Notes under the pieces: generated by a model
Told to the model about the DNA's origin: nothing
The model's database searches: none
What the model saw: the letters and a program-made list of their open reading frames with translations, nothing else
Shown here: positions 24,271-36,110 of the stretch, piece by piece
Layout of the letters: each line of letters opens with the position of its first letter
Position numbering within the stretch: the stretch's first letter is position 1
Made by a program: the position numbers and the translations under genes
Origin: Syncephalis fuscata
Taxonomy: Eukaryota > Zoopagomycota > Zoopagomycetes > Zoopagales > Piptocephalidaceae
Reading direction: 5' to 3'
NCBI GenBank assembly: GCA_025786725.1
Contig: JAHLTZ010000025.1
Location: 124,001 to 188,000 of the forward strand
DNA: 64,000 bases

Positions 24271-27200
24271 GCCGAATATTGCTGTTTTAGCCCTTACCGT
24301 TTGTTTTATTTTAAATACTGCAGCAAGAGGTATTCATACTAAATTGTTTTTATTATTACTACAATACTAACTTGTTGCACATCATCGATACTATAGTGTA
24401 ATTATTGTACAATCGACATGTAAGTAGTGCTGTGGTTTATTGCAGCACAATTTACTTATTAATGCTATGGTTACAGGCTTGTGTTTGAGGCATTCCCGAT
24501 AGCAGGTGTAGTGCTATCGGCACTTATTCTGTTTATGGGCTGTTTGAATATATTTAAATACGACAGCACAACATACAATAGTATTCCTACTGATCCGCTA
24601 CAATATAGCTGTGCATTGGCTGATGAAGAAGACGACGAACATGATTTGAATGAACCATCGGAAGAAGAGGAAAGAAAACTGCTGTTTTTTGAAATACGCA
24701 ATAATACAAAAAACACCACCAAAGACCGACTTGATCATGCTGCCGCCATTAGACAGCTGGTTAAACGTATTAACATTGATGCCAACATTACGAAAATGGT
24801 AGGCAGTACGATTGCATTATCTGCTGCGCTATGGGGCACCTTGTGGCAGCTTTCAAATAGATCCAATGGGCATCAAGTGGCGCTATACTTTTTTGCTAGC
24901 AATGCCATTATATGGGTAAGTGATGTGCTTGGCACAATTAAAAATTACTTATATTTGTTAGCTATACATTACTGGGCTGTCAATTATGAATCTACGCCAT
25001 GGCAAGTTGGCAACGATCAAGTATGGAACGCATCAGACACTGCTTATTGCTATTGCTTATTTTAGCGGATGTGCAAATCTAATTACTCGCTACATCCATG
25101 GCATTCTTCAGTTCTATCTTCGCGAGACCCAGTTTGCACTTTTAATACTGCTTGGTGCTCAGATTGCCGCCATTGGTTTGTTGGTGACACGTAAATCATC
25201 GGAAGTAACGACCAGTGGACGGATAAAAACACTCGAAGCAAGTGCATCGATATTTGAATGGCTATCATTTAGCTGGATGTCCCCATTATGGCCAAGGGAG
25301 CCAAGAGCACATTAAATAACAATGATTTATGGGAGTTACCTCATAAAGACCAAGCCGTGGTTATTACAAAAAAATACGATATGTACAAGTGAGTAGTGTG
25401 GTATTTGTATTCGTGTTCCTATTAACTAATGACTCAATTATAGACCGGGTATGGCATTTGGAACATGCAAGCTATTTATGACATGTAAAAAGCAAATAGC
25501 CATACAGCTGACCTACGGTCTATTATGGAGTTTTACCATGTTTGCCACACCCATATTCTTCTATTTCCTATTGAACGATCTTAACAATACAAACAAGGAT
25601 GAGTCACATGCCTGGTTGTATTTGGCTGGCTTAATTGCTAGCATGGTGGTATCCAGCATATGCAATCAACTCGGTAACATGGCCGGATTACACACAGCCA
25701 TCCAGTTCAAGACCATTATTTCTAATGAGATCTTCAAGATGTGTCTTAAACGACGCATACCAGTTCTATCAAACACTGATGCTACTACATCTCATTTTGA
25801 TAACAATACAGATAATTTGAATGTGTTATCAACAACAAAGTACTCTCCTAAATCCACAGAGTGGGATAGTGGAGCAGTAGCGAATTTGTTAAATACTGAT
25901 GTTAATGTACTGGGGGAGGTAATGTCATTGTTTCATATGTTTGTGGGAAGTACGCTCCAAGTGATTATTGCGTTCTCGTTACTTTGGTGCATTACTGGTC
26001 CGGCATCTCTATTTGGATTGTTAGCTTTAGTCATTATTTGTATACTTGTAGGTGCAAAGACGATAGCCAGTCCTAAATACGTTTCAAGCTACCGAGAAGC
26101 ATGTGGAAAGCGGCTGTCGATTATAAATGAAGTAAGTCTTTATTAATGTAGTGGTCGGTGTTACTAATTTGATATTAGATGTTGCAATCACTGCGTATTA
26201 TTAAGCTATTTGCTTGGGAGCAGCAATTCTGTGCCCGTATAGATGAAGTGCGGGAGAAGGAGCTATCAGTAATTTGGAATTACTATGTTAACTTTGCTAT
26301 CCACTTTGTTGGCAGTACAGTTAGCCCAGTATTTGTTACTGTTGCTACACTGGGTACCTATACCATGCTGTTTGGCAATACACTTAATTCCACGACAGCC
26401 TTTACCTCTATCGTGCTACTTGAGTCTTTAAGAACAGCCATTAATCAGTGGTCCGCTGCAATCTACTATTATCTTCAATACCGTGTTATTATACAGCGTA
26501 TTACGGCATTCTTATCACAGCCAGTTCTACAATCTGAAGATTTAAATAGGCCTACAATGAACGATAGCTCCTCAGAACGTATTGGCTTTATTAATGGTGA
26601 ATTTTCCTGGAATTCAGCCAATAGTAGCGACGCCTCATCAAATTACAGTAATACCTCAACAAATTACAGTAACACCTCGGCGTCTTCGTTTTGTCTAAAT
26701 GATTTGGATATTGATTTCATCACTGGCGAACTCAACATAATTACCGGCCAACTGGCTGTGGTAAATCATCATTGCTTATGGCTTTACTGGGTGGTAAGTG
26801 GATTCATACGCTATACAGTATTATGCTAACTATTTACAGAAATGCCCCGTGTACATGGCCGAGTATTCCTTCCGACGTCTAAACGCCATACAAAACACTG
26901 GGTGTGACATGCAGTAACATTGGATATGTGGCACAGCAGCCATGGCTACAGAATCTGACAATTCGTGAAAACATTTTATTTGGTCAGCCGTATGATGAAC
27001 AACGGTACCATCAAGTTCTGCATGCATGTGCATTGGAGCGTGATCTTGAAATACTCGATGCTGGCGATCGCACACAGATTGGTGAAAAAGGCATTACACT
27101 TTCAGGTGGCCAGAAACAGCGACTTGCTTTGGCGCGTGCTGTGTATGGTCCTTATGAATATCTTTTGCTCGATGATTGTCTCTCGGCGGTCGATTCACAT

Positions 27201-29683
27201 ACCGCACGTCATATCGTGCAAAACTGCCTATCTGGTCCGCTAACAGCAGGACGTACTCGTATACTTGTTACCCATCATGTTGATTTGTGCGCATCTATTG
27301 CCAAATATGCTGTTTTAATGAATGCTGGGCAGATTGTTGCTACTGGTGCACCAACAACCGTTTTGGCTTCTCTGCTGACGTCAAGTGACTCTGACTCGGA
27401 CTATGGCGTAGAGACTGCTTCGTCCATGGCCGGATCACAGTATAATATGCTGAAAGCCGTGACACATAGTCTTGATGATAAATCATCGGCCATAAGGGCA
27501 GATGGCGTATTAGTAGAGGCTGAGACTTATACAGAAGGGGCCAGAAATCCCAAAGTATACAAAACATACATCGAGGCTGGTGGCTATCGATTTTGGGCGT
27601 TAACAGCTGCTGCCTACTTTACATTGCAGCTGCTTATTATTAGTCAATCATACTGGCTGGTTATTTGGACAAGAAATTCAACTACGGAAACAAATGGAAG
27701 CTACATCCGCACTTATTTGTGGCTTGCTGTAGCAATCATGCTATTTGCCATGGTGCCATCACTAACCTTGTTTGCCACGGAGATTCGTGCTTCTCGTAAG
27801 CTGTTCAGAGGCATGCTGCATAGTGTAACATATGCATCGACCCGCTTCTTGGATAAGACACCTATAGGAAGAATTATTAATCGGTTTAGCAACGATATGA
27901 ATGACGTTGACCAAACTATGGTCTTTGCACTCCAGCATGTATTTATTTTTGCAAGCCAAATAGTGTTCCAGCTATTGGTTGTTTGCTTTGCAATACCGCA
28001 GTTTATCGTTGCAAGTATTTTAGTTTGTAAGTTACATTATACATATATATATATTAATGGGCTACTAATAACTAGTAAATACGATTCAGTCGTTTTGTAT
28101 TTTATGTTGGCAAACTATTATGTTAAAGCTAGTCGCAATTTTAAACGGTTGGAAGCAGTAAACAAGTCACCGCTCATTTCTCTATGCACAGATATGGCCA
28201 AGTAAGTTAGATTAATGCCACTTTTAGGTATTTGTACTAACATTGTACAGCGGTGTTGCTACAGTACGTGCATTTGGTATGCAAAAATGGTTCTTTGTTG
28301 AAAATCTACATCACATTGATGTTATGCAACGGCCATCGTATCTACAAGCTGGTGCCGGCCAATGGATTACCTGTCGTATCCAAGCCATTTCGGTGGTATT
28401 TACGCTATTTGCCACATCAGTCTTTATATGGAATCGAGACTACATAAGTGCCAATATTGCTGGATTTGCACTTAGCTATACACTTGGATTCTTAAACTCT
28501 TCTGCTGTAAGTGTATACTTGCTATTGGTGCTGCCGATTAACACTATTGTTTTACAGACCATTGTTCAGCGTTATACCAAGGTTGATGTTGCCATGAATA
28601 GTATAGAGCGCATTAATGAATACCTGACACTTGAGCAAGAACCGCCGGCTATTATTGAACACAACCGACCGCCTAGCAATGTAAGTCATTAGTCCAAATA
28701 CCTTTGCTGTTATACTAATTGATATGCAGTGGCCTGAACACGGTAAAGTTGAAGTGCAAGATCTTTCGATTCGCTATGCAACCGACCAAAGCCCAGTTAT
28801 ACGGGATCTGTCGTTTTCAGTTCGTCCCGGTGAGCGTATTGGCATTGTAGGTCGAACAGGTAAGTCACACGATAGCCAGTCCATACACCTGCTAATAGCA
28901 ACTGTATATTAGGTGCTGGCAAATCAACACTATCGGTAGCATTCTTCCGATTTGTAGAAGCCTATGCCGGCCGTATTGTTATTGACGACGTTGATATTAG
29001 TAAAATTGGATTAAGAGATTTACGGTCACGCTTGACCATTATCCCACAAGATCCGGTGCTATTCAGCGGTACAATCCGCAGTAACTTGGATCCATTTACG
29101 ATGCATGATGATGCAGCATTATGGAATGCACTACGCCGTACGCATCTGATTGATGAAGACATTAATGCCGAGAAGCCTATTGGTTTGGAGCATTTGGATG
29201 CACCAGTAGCTGAAAATGGATCAAACTTTAGTCATGGCCAGCGCCAATTACTGTCAATGGCCCGTGCATTACTACGTAATAGTCGGGTAAGCAAATCCAT
29301 TGAACAATAATTATATATATATATATTAACTAAACATATACATAGGTCATCATTATGGACGAGGCCACAGCATCAGTCGATTTCGACACAGATGCTAAAA
29401 TACAGCAAACAATCCGAAAAGAGTTTGCCAACTCTACACTATTGTGCATTGCTCATCGACTTCGTACCATTATCGATTATGATCGTGTCATGGTACTTGG
29501 TACGTAGTCACTATAAATAACCGCAATACCATTTATTATACTAACTATATGATAGATGCCGGTCGTCTAGTGGAACTTGATGCACCAAGTGTGCTTATTA
29601 ATCGACCAGACAGCCTCTTCCGTAACTTGTGCGAACGATCTGGCGAATTCGAATTACTATTATCCATGAGCCAGAGCAACTAA
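24271..29683 (+). CDS. ABCC (MRP/Ycf1-like) ABC transporter with N-terminal TMD0-like region
   Basis: A full-length ABC exporter of the multidrug-resistance-protein class, likely vacuolar or plasma membrane. The 5' end is uncertain. A hydrophobic exon ([17 protein letters not shown], about 24273-24330) precedes the clear exon from about 24479. After the TMD0-like region come [17 protein letters not shown]1 (25451-26600) and NBD1 ([20 protein letters not shown], signature [15 protein letters not shown], Walker [16 protein letters not shown]). TMD2 follows, then NBD2 ([14 protein letters not shown], signature FSHGQRQLL, Walker [25 protein letters not shown]). Frame breaks are at about 25000-25035 (+1 or -2), 25285 (-1), 26748 (-1, inside Walker A of NBD1) and the A-run 26892-26895 (-1). 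An Asn/Ser/Thr repeat (NYSNTS) sits before NBD1. Confidence 0.85.
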
Positions 29684-30045
29684 TTATTAATGGCTTATAT
29701 GAAATAAAGCTTGATATCTTTTATTGGATCCATGTATTCTAATACAAAACATTAGACAAATGTATTGCCATGTTGCGTGTTATTGTTTCATTATCCATAT
29801 TAATATACAAAGCTAATCCAATCTAATAGTCAATATAATTATATTTAATTATTATGCTAACCATAAATCACTATTTAATAGCATTGCAAAAATGACCAAA
29901 TAGTTTTAAACAATTGAAATAGACATATAAACAACTTTATATCTCGTAACGAGTACCATTTAACTAAGGTCATTTATTTACGCTATAACTATCACTTCAA
30001 CTAGCAGCTATCTTAACGGTAGACTTTATGTAAATCAGAAATGGC
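29684..30045. other. Intergenic, convergent ABCC / SmG
   Basis: AT-rich 3' flanks of two convergent genes. An AATAAA lies about 20 nt after the ABCC stop. Nothing else seen. Confidence 0.45.
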
Positions 30046-30452
30046 CTAGATACGTTCCAATGCCTCCATAGACACAATGCTATTACCACGGATTACCTAT
30101 AACAATAATACCATATCATATCATATAACAGTAACAACATAGTTAGTAGTTTATAACAAACCAACTCACAGCTACTTACAATCATGCCAATGTTATTTCT
30201 TTCAGAAGAAGATACTTCTTCAACTGCATCATCAAGAACAATGTTCATGAATGGATCATAGCCACGCAATACACCAGTGACTTTACGCGTACCATTTAAC
30301 TGAATAAGCAAACGCTTATCCATATATCTAGTTCAACATCAATAGATTGTTAGAACACCATTATAGATCTGACCGCATTATTGTCTAAGCATTCAACAAT
30401 CTATGCAGTAATACACTTACTTCCTAAGTTCTGGTGCTGGTGTCTTTCCCAT
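30046..30452 (-). CDS. SMX2: Core spliceosomal Sm protein G
   Basis: Subunit of the heptameric Sm ring on U1, U2, U4 and U5 snRNAs. Three exons encode MGKTPAPELRKYMDKRLLIQ, then LNGTRKVTGVLRGYDPFMNI, then VLDDAVEEVSSSERNNIGM, ending IRGNSIVSMEALERI. The Sm1 motif (LNGTRKVTGVLRGYDPFMN) and Sm2 motif (IRGNSIV) are both present, and the length of about 77 residues is normal for SmG. Given the extreme dependence of a gene in this window on splicing (59956-61968), the presence of an ordinary Sm ring protein is worth recording. No frame problem. Confidence 0.93.
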
Positions 30453-30691
30453 TATGAGCTTGATTCAAGAAGAAGAAAAGTTGTGTAGTAACAGTGTGGT
30501 TTGTTGTAATTGGGAAAGCGGGAACAATGAACTATTTTTTACTAATTTGATAGTTATTTTTACAACACATTAACATGAATTATTACAACATTTAATGACG
30601 ATTTCATATTTATTGTTAGGCAAAAACAGATGCTCTCTCCATCTTATTATTGGTAACGAATATAAGCATACTGCATTCTGTACTGGTGGAT

Positions 30692-31654
30692 TTAGAAATC
30701 CTCGGTGGATTTACGTACAATTTTCTGGACACGCTTTTTAAATGCTGGATAATCCTCTCTTAATTCTTTCTATAATTTGTGGCCATTTTGTTGATTATTA
30801 TGGCTACTAATAAAAAGATTGCTACTTACTGCTGCTTCAATGTTTGCTGGAGATTCGTCGTTAGGACTCGACAGCATAGAAATAACACTGATTAGAATAG
30901 TCTCAACGGTGTGTACGGGTAGCCAGCGTTCACTGGCTTGTTCATAGCCCCATTTATCTTCACCGGGTGGATGCTAGCATTGCAAGTATTAAATGTCTAG
31001 GTTATATGCCTTTTAAACAATAAATGCCTACTAGAATGGAAATGCAGACTTCACCAGTTTGATAAACTACAAATAGCAATGTTGTAGATTAATGGTACAG
31101 TGTAAATGCTTAACTATTGTATGGTGTACCTACCATTAGGATGCCACATTTCAGATATAAATTTTAGTTTAGGTGGTTCCATAGGATAGGTCTTATTAAT
31201 AATATAGGATTAGTACTGTGTTCTAGACTATTTATTACTAACAATTACCTCTGGAAAGGACATACGTGCTTTGAAAAAGCCGCCCTCACTATAAAGTTGG
31301 TTAGTATGAGAAAACGGGCCTATTGACTTCTAGATTCGACGTCGACCAGTATTCTCCATCACTTACTATAGCGTATTGGGTGGTCCAATAATAAGTATAT
31401 CCCACTATTGCAAAGCATACAAAACCGTGGATTAATCTACAGGTCATATGCTACTGTTTCTCTTACTTCGTAGACATTGGTGTCATCAACTAAACCAGCT
31501 GAGAATCCTTCTACTGGATTCCTATTTAATTCTAACGATCGACAAATAAACAATAAACAGCGGATATGAGTGTTTATAGAACTTTGGATAGTAGCAACGG
31601 TAGCATACCTCTCAATTGGCGCTGAAGCAATAGCGTAGACTGTCCGTTCGCCAT
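30692..31654 (-). CDS. Ubiquitin-conjugating enzyme E2, UBE2G1/Ubc7 type
   Basis: An E2 of the class that builds Lys48 chains, including in ER-associated degradation. It starts [15 protein letters not shown], continues [19 protein letters not shown] and [13 protein letters not shown], and has [18 protein letters not shown] before the catalytic Cys in VCISILH. The extended acidic loop after the Cys ([16 protein letters not shown]), typical of UBE2G/UBE2R enzymes, is present. [19 protein letters not shown] follows, and the C-terminus is VRKSTEDF. Sequence is closer to metazoan UBE2G1 than to yeast Ubc7. About seven short introns. Confidence 0.92.
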
Positions 31655-32483
31655 GGCAGTGTAGTACGAGATGGCAACAGTAAGATCAAAAGAAAGCAGT
31701 GATTTGCAAATAGAGTGGCTGTATAGAGTGGTGTAGTTGCCAACAAGTAGAATTCAGTAAATAACACAGTATAGGCGAAAGAAAGAGCGGAAGATGAGTA
31801 TGGTAAGCTTATAGGCTGTGAGTAGAAGATAAGTGAATGAGCGAGCGAAAGTGAACGAGAGCGAGTGAGTGAGGGAATGAAATGAAGGACGATCCCATTG
31901 ATTAAATATATATATACACACTGCTATACACGTATATGTATAGATCACCCTATAAAGGTATTTAATCTATTATAAATGTTATATAATTATTATTAATTAA
32001 TATAGTATGTGATTTCTATATGCATATATACTCTAGCTATTCATACCATCTCCATTATAGATTAATTGTAATCTATTTTAGTATATAATTATTGTGCATT
32101 ATCTAGAAATGTTATTATTTATGGATTTAACTCATTTATTTATTAAACTACATGTATTGAAGCCTATAACAAATATAATGTATTTAATATGTCATGAAAT
32201 AATATACAGTGCATGGGATAGAATGGGAATGATATAAATGAATGGAGGATATATGCATACTGGATAATACGTTATGATTTGCTCACTGATGTGACTCACC
32301 ACCCAGCATCATGTTCAATAGATTGGATGTTTAGTTCAATTGCGCAAATACTATTGAATGTAGTCATTTAACGCAAAAGCATATTAAGTTGTCATAAATT
32401 ACTTAATAATGTTAAATGACACACAATATGTTATGTAACTGACCACTTTATTTGATAAAACTTTATTATTTCTTTCATTTACA
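31655..32483. other. Intergenic E2 / HIS2
   Basis: About 830 nt, containing the E2 promoter (GA-rich block about 31800-31880, just upstream) and the HIS2 3' flank. No gene or RNA is recognisable. Confidence 0.45.
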
Positions 32484-33605
32484 CTACACCGTTTTACCAT
32501 CGCGTATTTCGTCAAAAAATGCCATATCTGTATAAGCTACTGGTCGTACCCGACTAAATGACAATGATTCAGTTGATATTGCTGCAAATGTTTCAGTTGT
32601 AGCCACTGTCTCAAGTCCATAGATAGTATGAATTTGACATGTTGCTAAATAGTCGCGTAACTTGTGGTTATGGAAAGCACCAATATGGCTTGGTTGATGA
32701 GCATCGTCAGACAGGGTAAAAAGACAGCCTTCTTCTTGTAGTATCTAATTTACATATTTATGGTTATATTGATTAGTATATACTACTTATTCGTTCATTC
32801 TCCATGGCTATTACCTTAATAACTGCCGATCGAGGATATGGTTCTAGTAGATTGTATTTCCACGCTGCTGTATTGATTTCTACTAAGCCGCCATAGCTTG
32901 CAATGAATTGAGCATTCTCACGTATTTGTTGCCATACTGCTGGTGACCATTCTGTATCAGCAGGCATAAGACGACGAATCAAATCAATATGACCAATAAC
33001 TTCCGGTTCTAGTGCTTTTAACATTGCAAACTGTGCTTTAAAATAGTCTAATACCAATTCATCGGCTGTGCCATGTGTACCACTCATTGCCTGGGCCTGG
33101 GCCAGCATTTCGGCATTAAAGTCAATAGGATGGCCGTGAACATGATGTACCGAACCGATGATGTAATCAAGTTGATACTTTTCGCGAAGTACTTCTACTT
33201 CAAATGCTGATCTGGATAGATAAATTCTGTTTCCATGCCGATAAGAATCGGCAACTGATCTTTATATTCATGACGCAGGCGTCGTGCTTCGTGAACGTAG
33301 GCGTCGAATCGTTCGACCAACTGTTGCGGTGTGGCCTCAGCCTAAACAACAGCGTTAATAGGCATGCATGCATATAACGGGTCCACCCCTATTCTAGCCT
33401 TTAGATTCAAGTACTTAGTTTGCATAACACTGTAACATACGTCTTTTTCTTCCGGATAAAGGTCCTCTGATCGACATCGCGGCATATGTTCGGACAATCC
33501 AATAAAAAGTAGATTCGCCTTTATACCAGCCTCCACTATCTGCTCAAGTGTTCCCTGAGCATGATAGCAGAACTGTCCCGAATGCGTGTGAAGTGTGAAT
33601 GGCAT
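32484..33605 (-). CDS. HIS2: Histidinol-phosphatase, PHP type
   Basis: Removes phosphate from L-histidinol phosphate, the eighth step of histidine synthesis. It begins MPFTLHTHSGQFCYHAQGTL, where HTH supplies the first PHP metal ligands; FIGLSEHMPRCRSEDLYPEE carries the next His. Then GMETEFIY, SVHHVHGHPIDF, EPEVIGHIDLIRRLMP, EINTAAWK and FTLSDDAHQPSHIGAFHNHK give the remaining ligand motifs in the usual order. Two short introns. A -1 break at about 33208-33214 separates GMETEFIYPD from SAFEVEVLREKYQL; one missing base explains it. It is transcribed divergently from the RMD1-like gene. Confidence 0.9.
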
Positions 33606-33914
33606 TGTAGTTAACGAAGCAACAAGAATGTAGTGTACTTATAGACTGCTAGTGAGGGCCCTTTTTTTAATATATGCAAGTACTACCAGTACTTGTTCTA
33701 TTTTGAGGCTTGGTTGTATCACACATTATACTCGTCATAAAACTTTTTTTTCACTATATAAAGGATAAATGGGTCCTTTTTTTCTGTTTTACCAACTGTA
33801 GTTCCATTTGTTACTTGTTCCACAGCTACTGTCTGCTGCCAGTTGGCACCGTTCTACTTGTTATCGGCCAGAGAAAGTCAAGCTAGTATTGAAATAAGCG
33901 TCTAGTTAACTATA
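33606..33914. promoter_or_regulatory. Divergent promoter HIS2 / RMD1-like
   Basis: A 309-nt spacer with long T-runs (33661-33668, 33745-33752, 33777-33783) between two divergent starts. Poly-T tracts of this kind are common nucleosome-excluding promoter elements in fungi. TGACTC/TGAGTCA (Gcn4-type) sites were not found. Confidence 0.4.
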
Positions 33915-35917
33915 ATGCAGCGCCCTCACCGTCGTCAGCCCAACGCGGCTGCTCAAGAATACTCGACGTTACTCGTTGGTGAAGATGGCAGCATGGATAA
34001 TTTGCCATCGAACCGCGTTTTAGGCTTCCATCCTAATGCTGCACCCGGCAGCGTATCATTTCCAGGTGGCAGCGAGGCATCATCGCCATTAGCCAGAGCC
34101 AACTACACGCAAAATAACAAGAATGCTACAATTCGGCCCAAAATTAAGCCTAGTCGTACGGTAGGTGTAATACTACTGTAGCCGTACTTGTTAATTAACT
34201 TGCTCTATGTATTAATTTACTGGTAATATGTTACTACTACTACTAGACCCGTACTTCTCAGAAAATCACGTTATTTCCAGTCGATGAAGATAATGCTTAT
34301 GGATCCATCGATGAAATGGGTGCCAACGATCGATCAGTTTACGATCAAGTAGCACGATTACCACAAGGCACGGTTAAGAGAGACGCCGAGCAATTACGTC
34401 AATTAGATCGTAGTAGTTTACCTCGTATGACAGCCTATTGCACTGCATCGTAAGTTATATGTAATCTTGTAAAGTGATGATTAATGTATTTATTCATTAT
34501 GACAACATAGATCTTATCGGTTAGATCAGCTATTTAAACGATTGCAATCATTAAAAACAAGTCATGGCACTGCACCCAAATTGTTTGATGAATGGTAATT
34601 GATCTAAAACAAACAGTCATACATTTATAGATTTGGATACTAATGCTAGAACTGTCCACTAGTCTTTATTCGCCCTATTCATTCACACAAGCAATTATAG
34701 AATACAATATCGGCAGTAGTAGTGGCAACGCAAGAACAGGAGGAGTAGGCCACTCTTCATCGGTCGATGCTTTACTAGATCCGCCAGTCTCTCCAACCGA
34801 CCCTACAGGCCGTCCTGATGATTCATCAGTAGACCCATCAGGCGAACTATTCGTATTTGACTATGGTGTAATTGTATTCTGGGGCTTTACGAGTCAACAA
34901 GAAACCCAATTATTGCGTGAACTATCAGTCTATGAAGATGAGAAGCTTCGTAAGTACTAATTGTAATAATCCATGTCGTAATACTAATAGAATGAACCAA
35001 TAGCACCCGATGAGGTTGAATCGGAAGAATTCCACTTTTACTATAACAAAGAGGGCCAACCACGGTAAATAGCTAATGGGTATCTATACATACCGCCATT
35101 AATCCTATGCATTTAGTATTTACAATGATGTTATTACTCTACGCTCGGCCACCAACTATATGGCCAAGTTGACAATATCCCACGCTGTGGCCCAATCAAC
35201 CAAACTGGCCTTGTTCGAAGGACTCGTTGATACAACGATCGATTCCACCAAACACATTCCATGGGAAATGGCTCGTACTGGTAACTCTAATATGTCACGG
35301 TAAGTCAATAAGCTATTGGTAAATCCACTTTATTAATTAAAGATTTAGAACGGCCATTTGCAAAAAGATTGGACAGGTAACATTGATACCACTTACCATT
35401 TCATTTACTAACTTGTTAATCTTAATATATAGCTATTTATTATGAGAATCAATGTTAATCTCGTCAGTAATGTACTCGATACACCGGAGATTTTCTGGTC
35501 AGAACCAGCTTTCCAACCATTATACAACGCTATTAAAGGTAAGCATATCATGGTATAGTTAATTAATATGGTATTAATCAAAGGAACTATTAGGCTATTT
35601 GGAGATTACGCAACGAGTTGAACTATTAAATCAACGAGTTACGGTCATCAGTGATCTATTAGATATGTTAAGAGAGCATTTAAATAGTCGTCATGGTTAG
35701 TCTATTTATTAGATCATTATAATAATGGTACTAAGTTGTGATATGTATTATAGGTGAACGATTGGAATGGATTGTGATCTATTTGATTGGTAAGTAATTA
35801 AACTATAAGTAATTAATAATACTAACAGTTATCATAATAGCCTTGGAAATCGTCATTGGTCTTATTACTATTAGTCTTGAATTATTTAGTGATCGTAATG
35901 TATTGCCTCATCATTAA
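33915..35917 (+). CDS. RMD1/RMD8 family protein (DUF155), C-terminal membrane anchor
   Basis: Member of the DUF155 family (yeast Rmd1, Rmd8, Sif2/Sif3; human RMND1). Members are membrane-anchored, and the human protein supports mitochondrial translation. MQRPHRRQPNAAAQEYSTLL starts a disordered N-terminus. The domain begins TAYCTASSYRLDQLFKRL and includes FDYGVIVFWGFTSQQETQ, ESEEFHFYYNKEG, ATNYMAKLTISHAVAQS, LFIMRINVNLVSNVLDTPE and QRVELLNQRVTVISDLLDML. A C-terminal hydrophobic helix (WIVIYLIALEIVIGL) is followed by a short tail. It is split by about nine introns. The extended N-terminus and tail favour the Rmd8/vacuolar branch over mitochondrial Rmd1, but this is not certain. Confidence 0.87.
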
Positions 35918-36110
35918 TACAATAATAGTAATCATAGTAATAGTAATCACTCATTAATAAATAATAAATTCACTTAATGAATTAGTTAATTGTCACTTTT
36001 ACTATTGTTCTTGCTGTTATTTATACCTATTAGCTATTATTATTATTCTACACTGTTATTAACAAGGTTATTACTTCTACTACGGTGGTTGTGTTGCTGG
36101 TTGGAACAGT

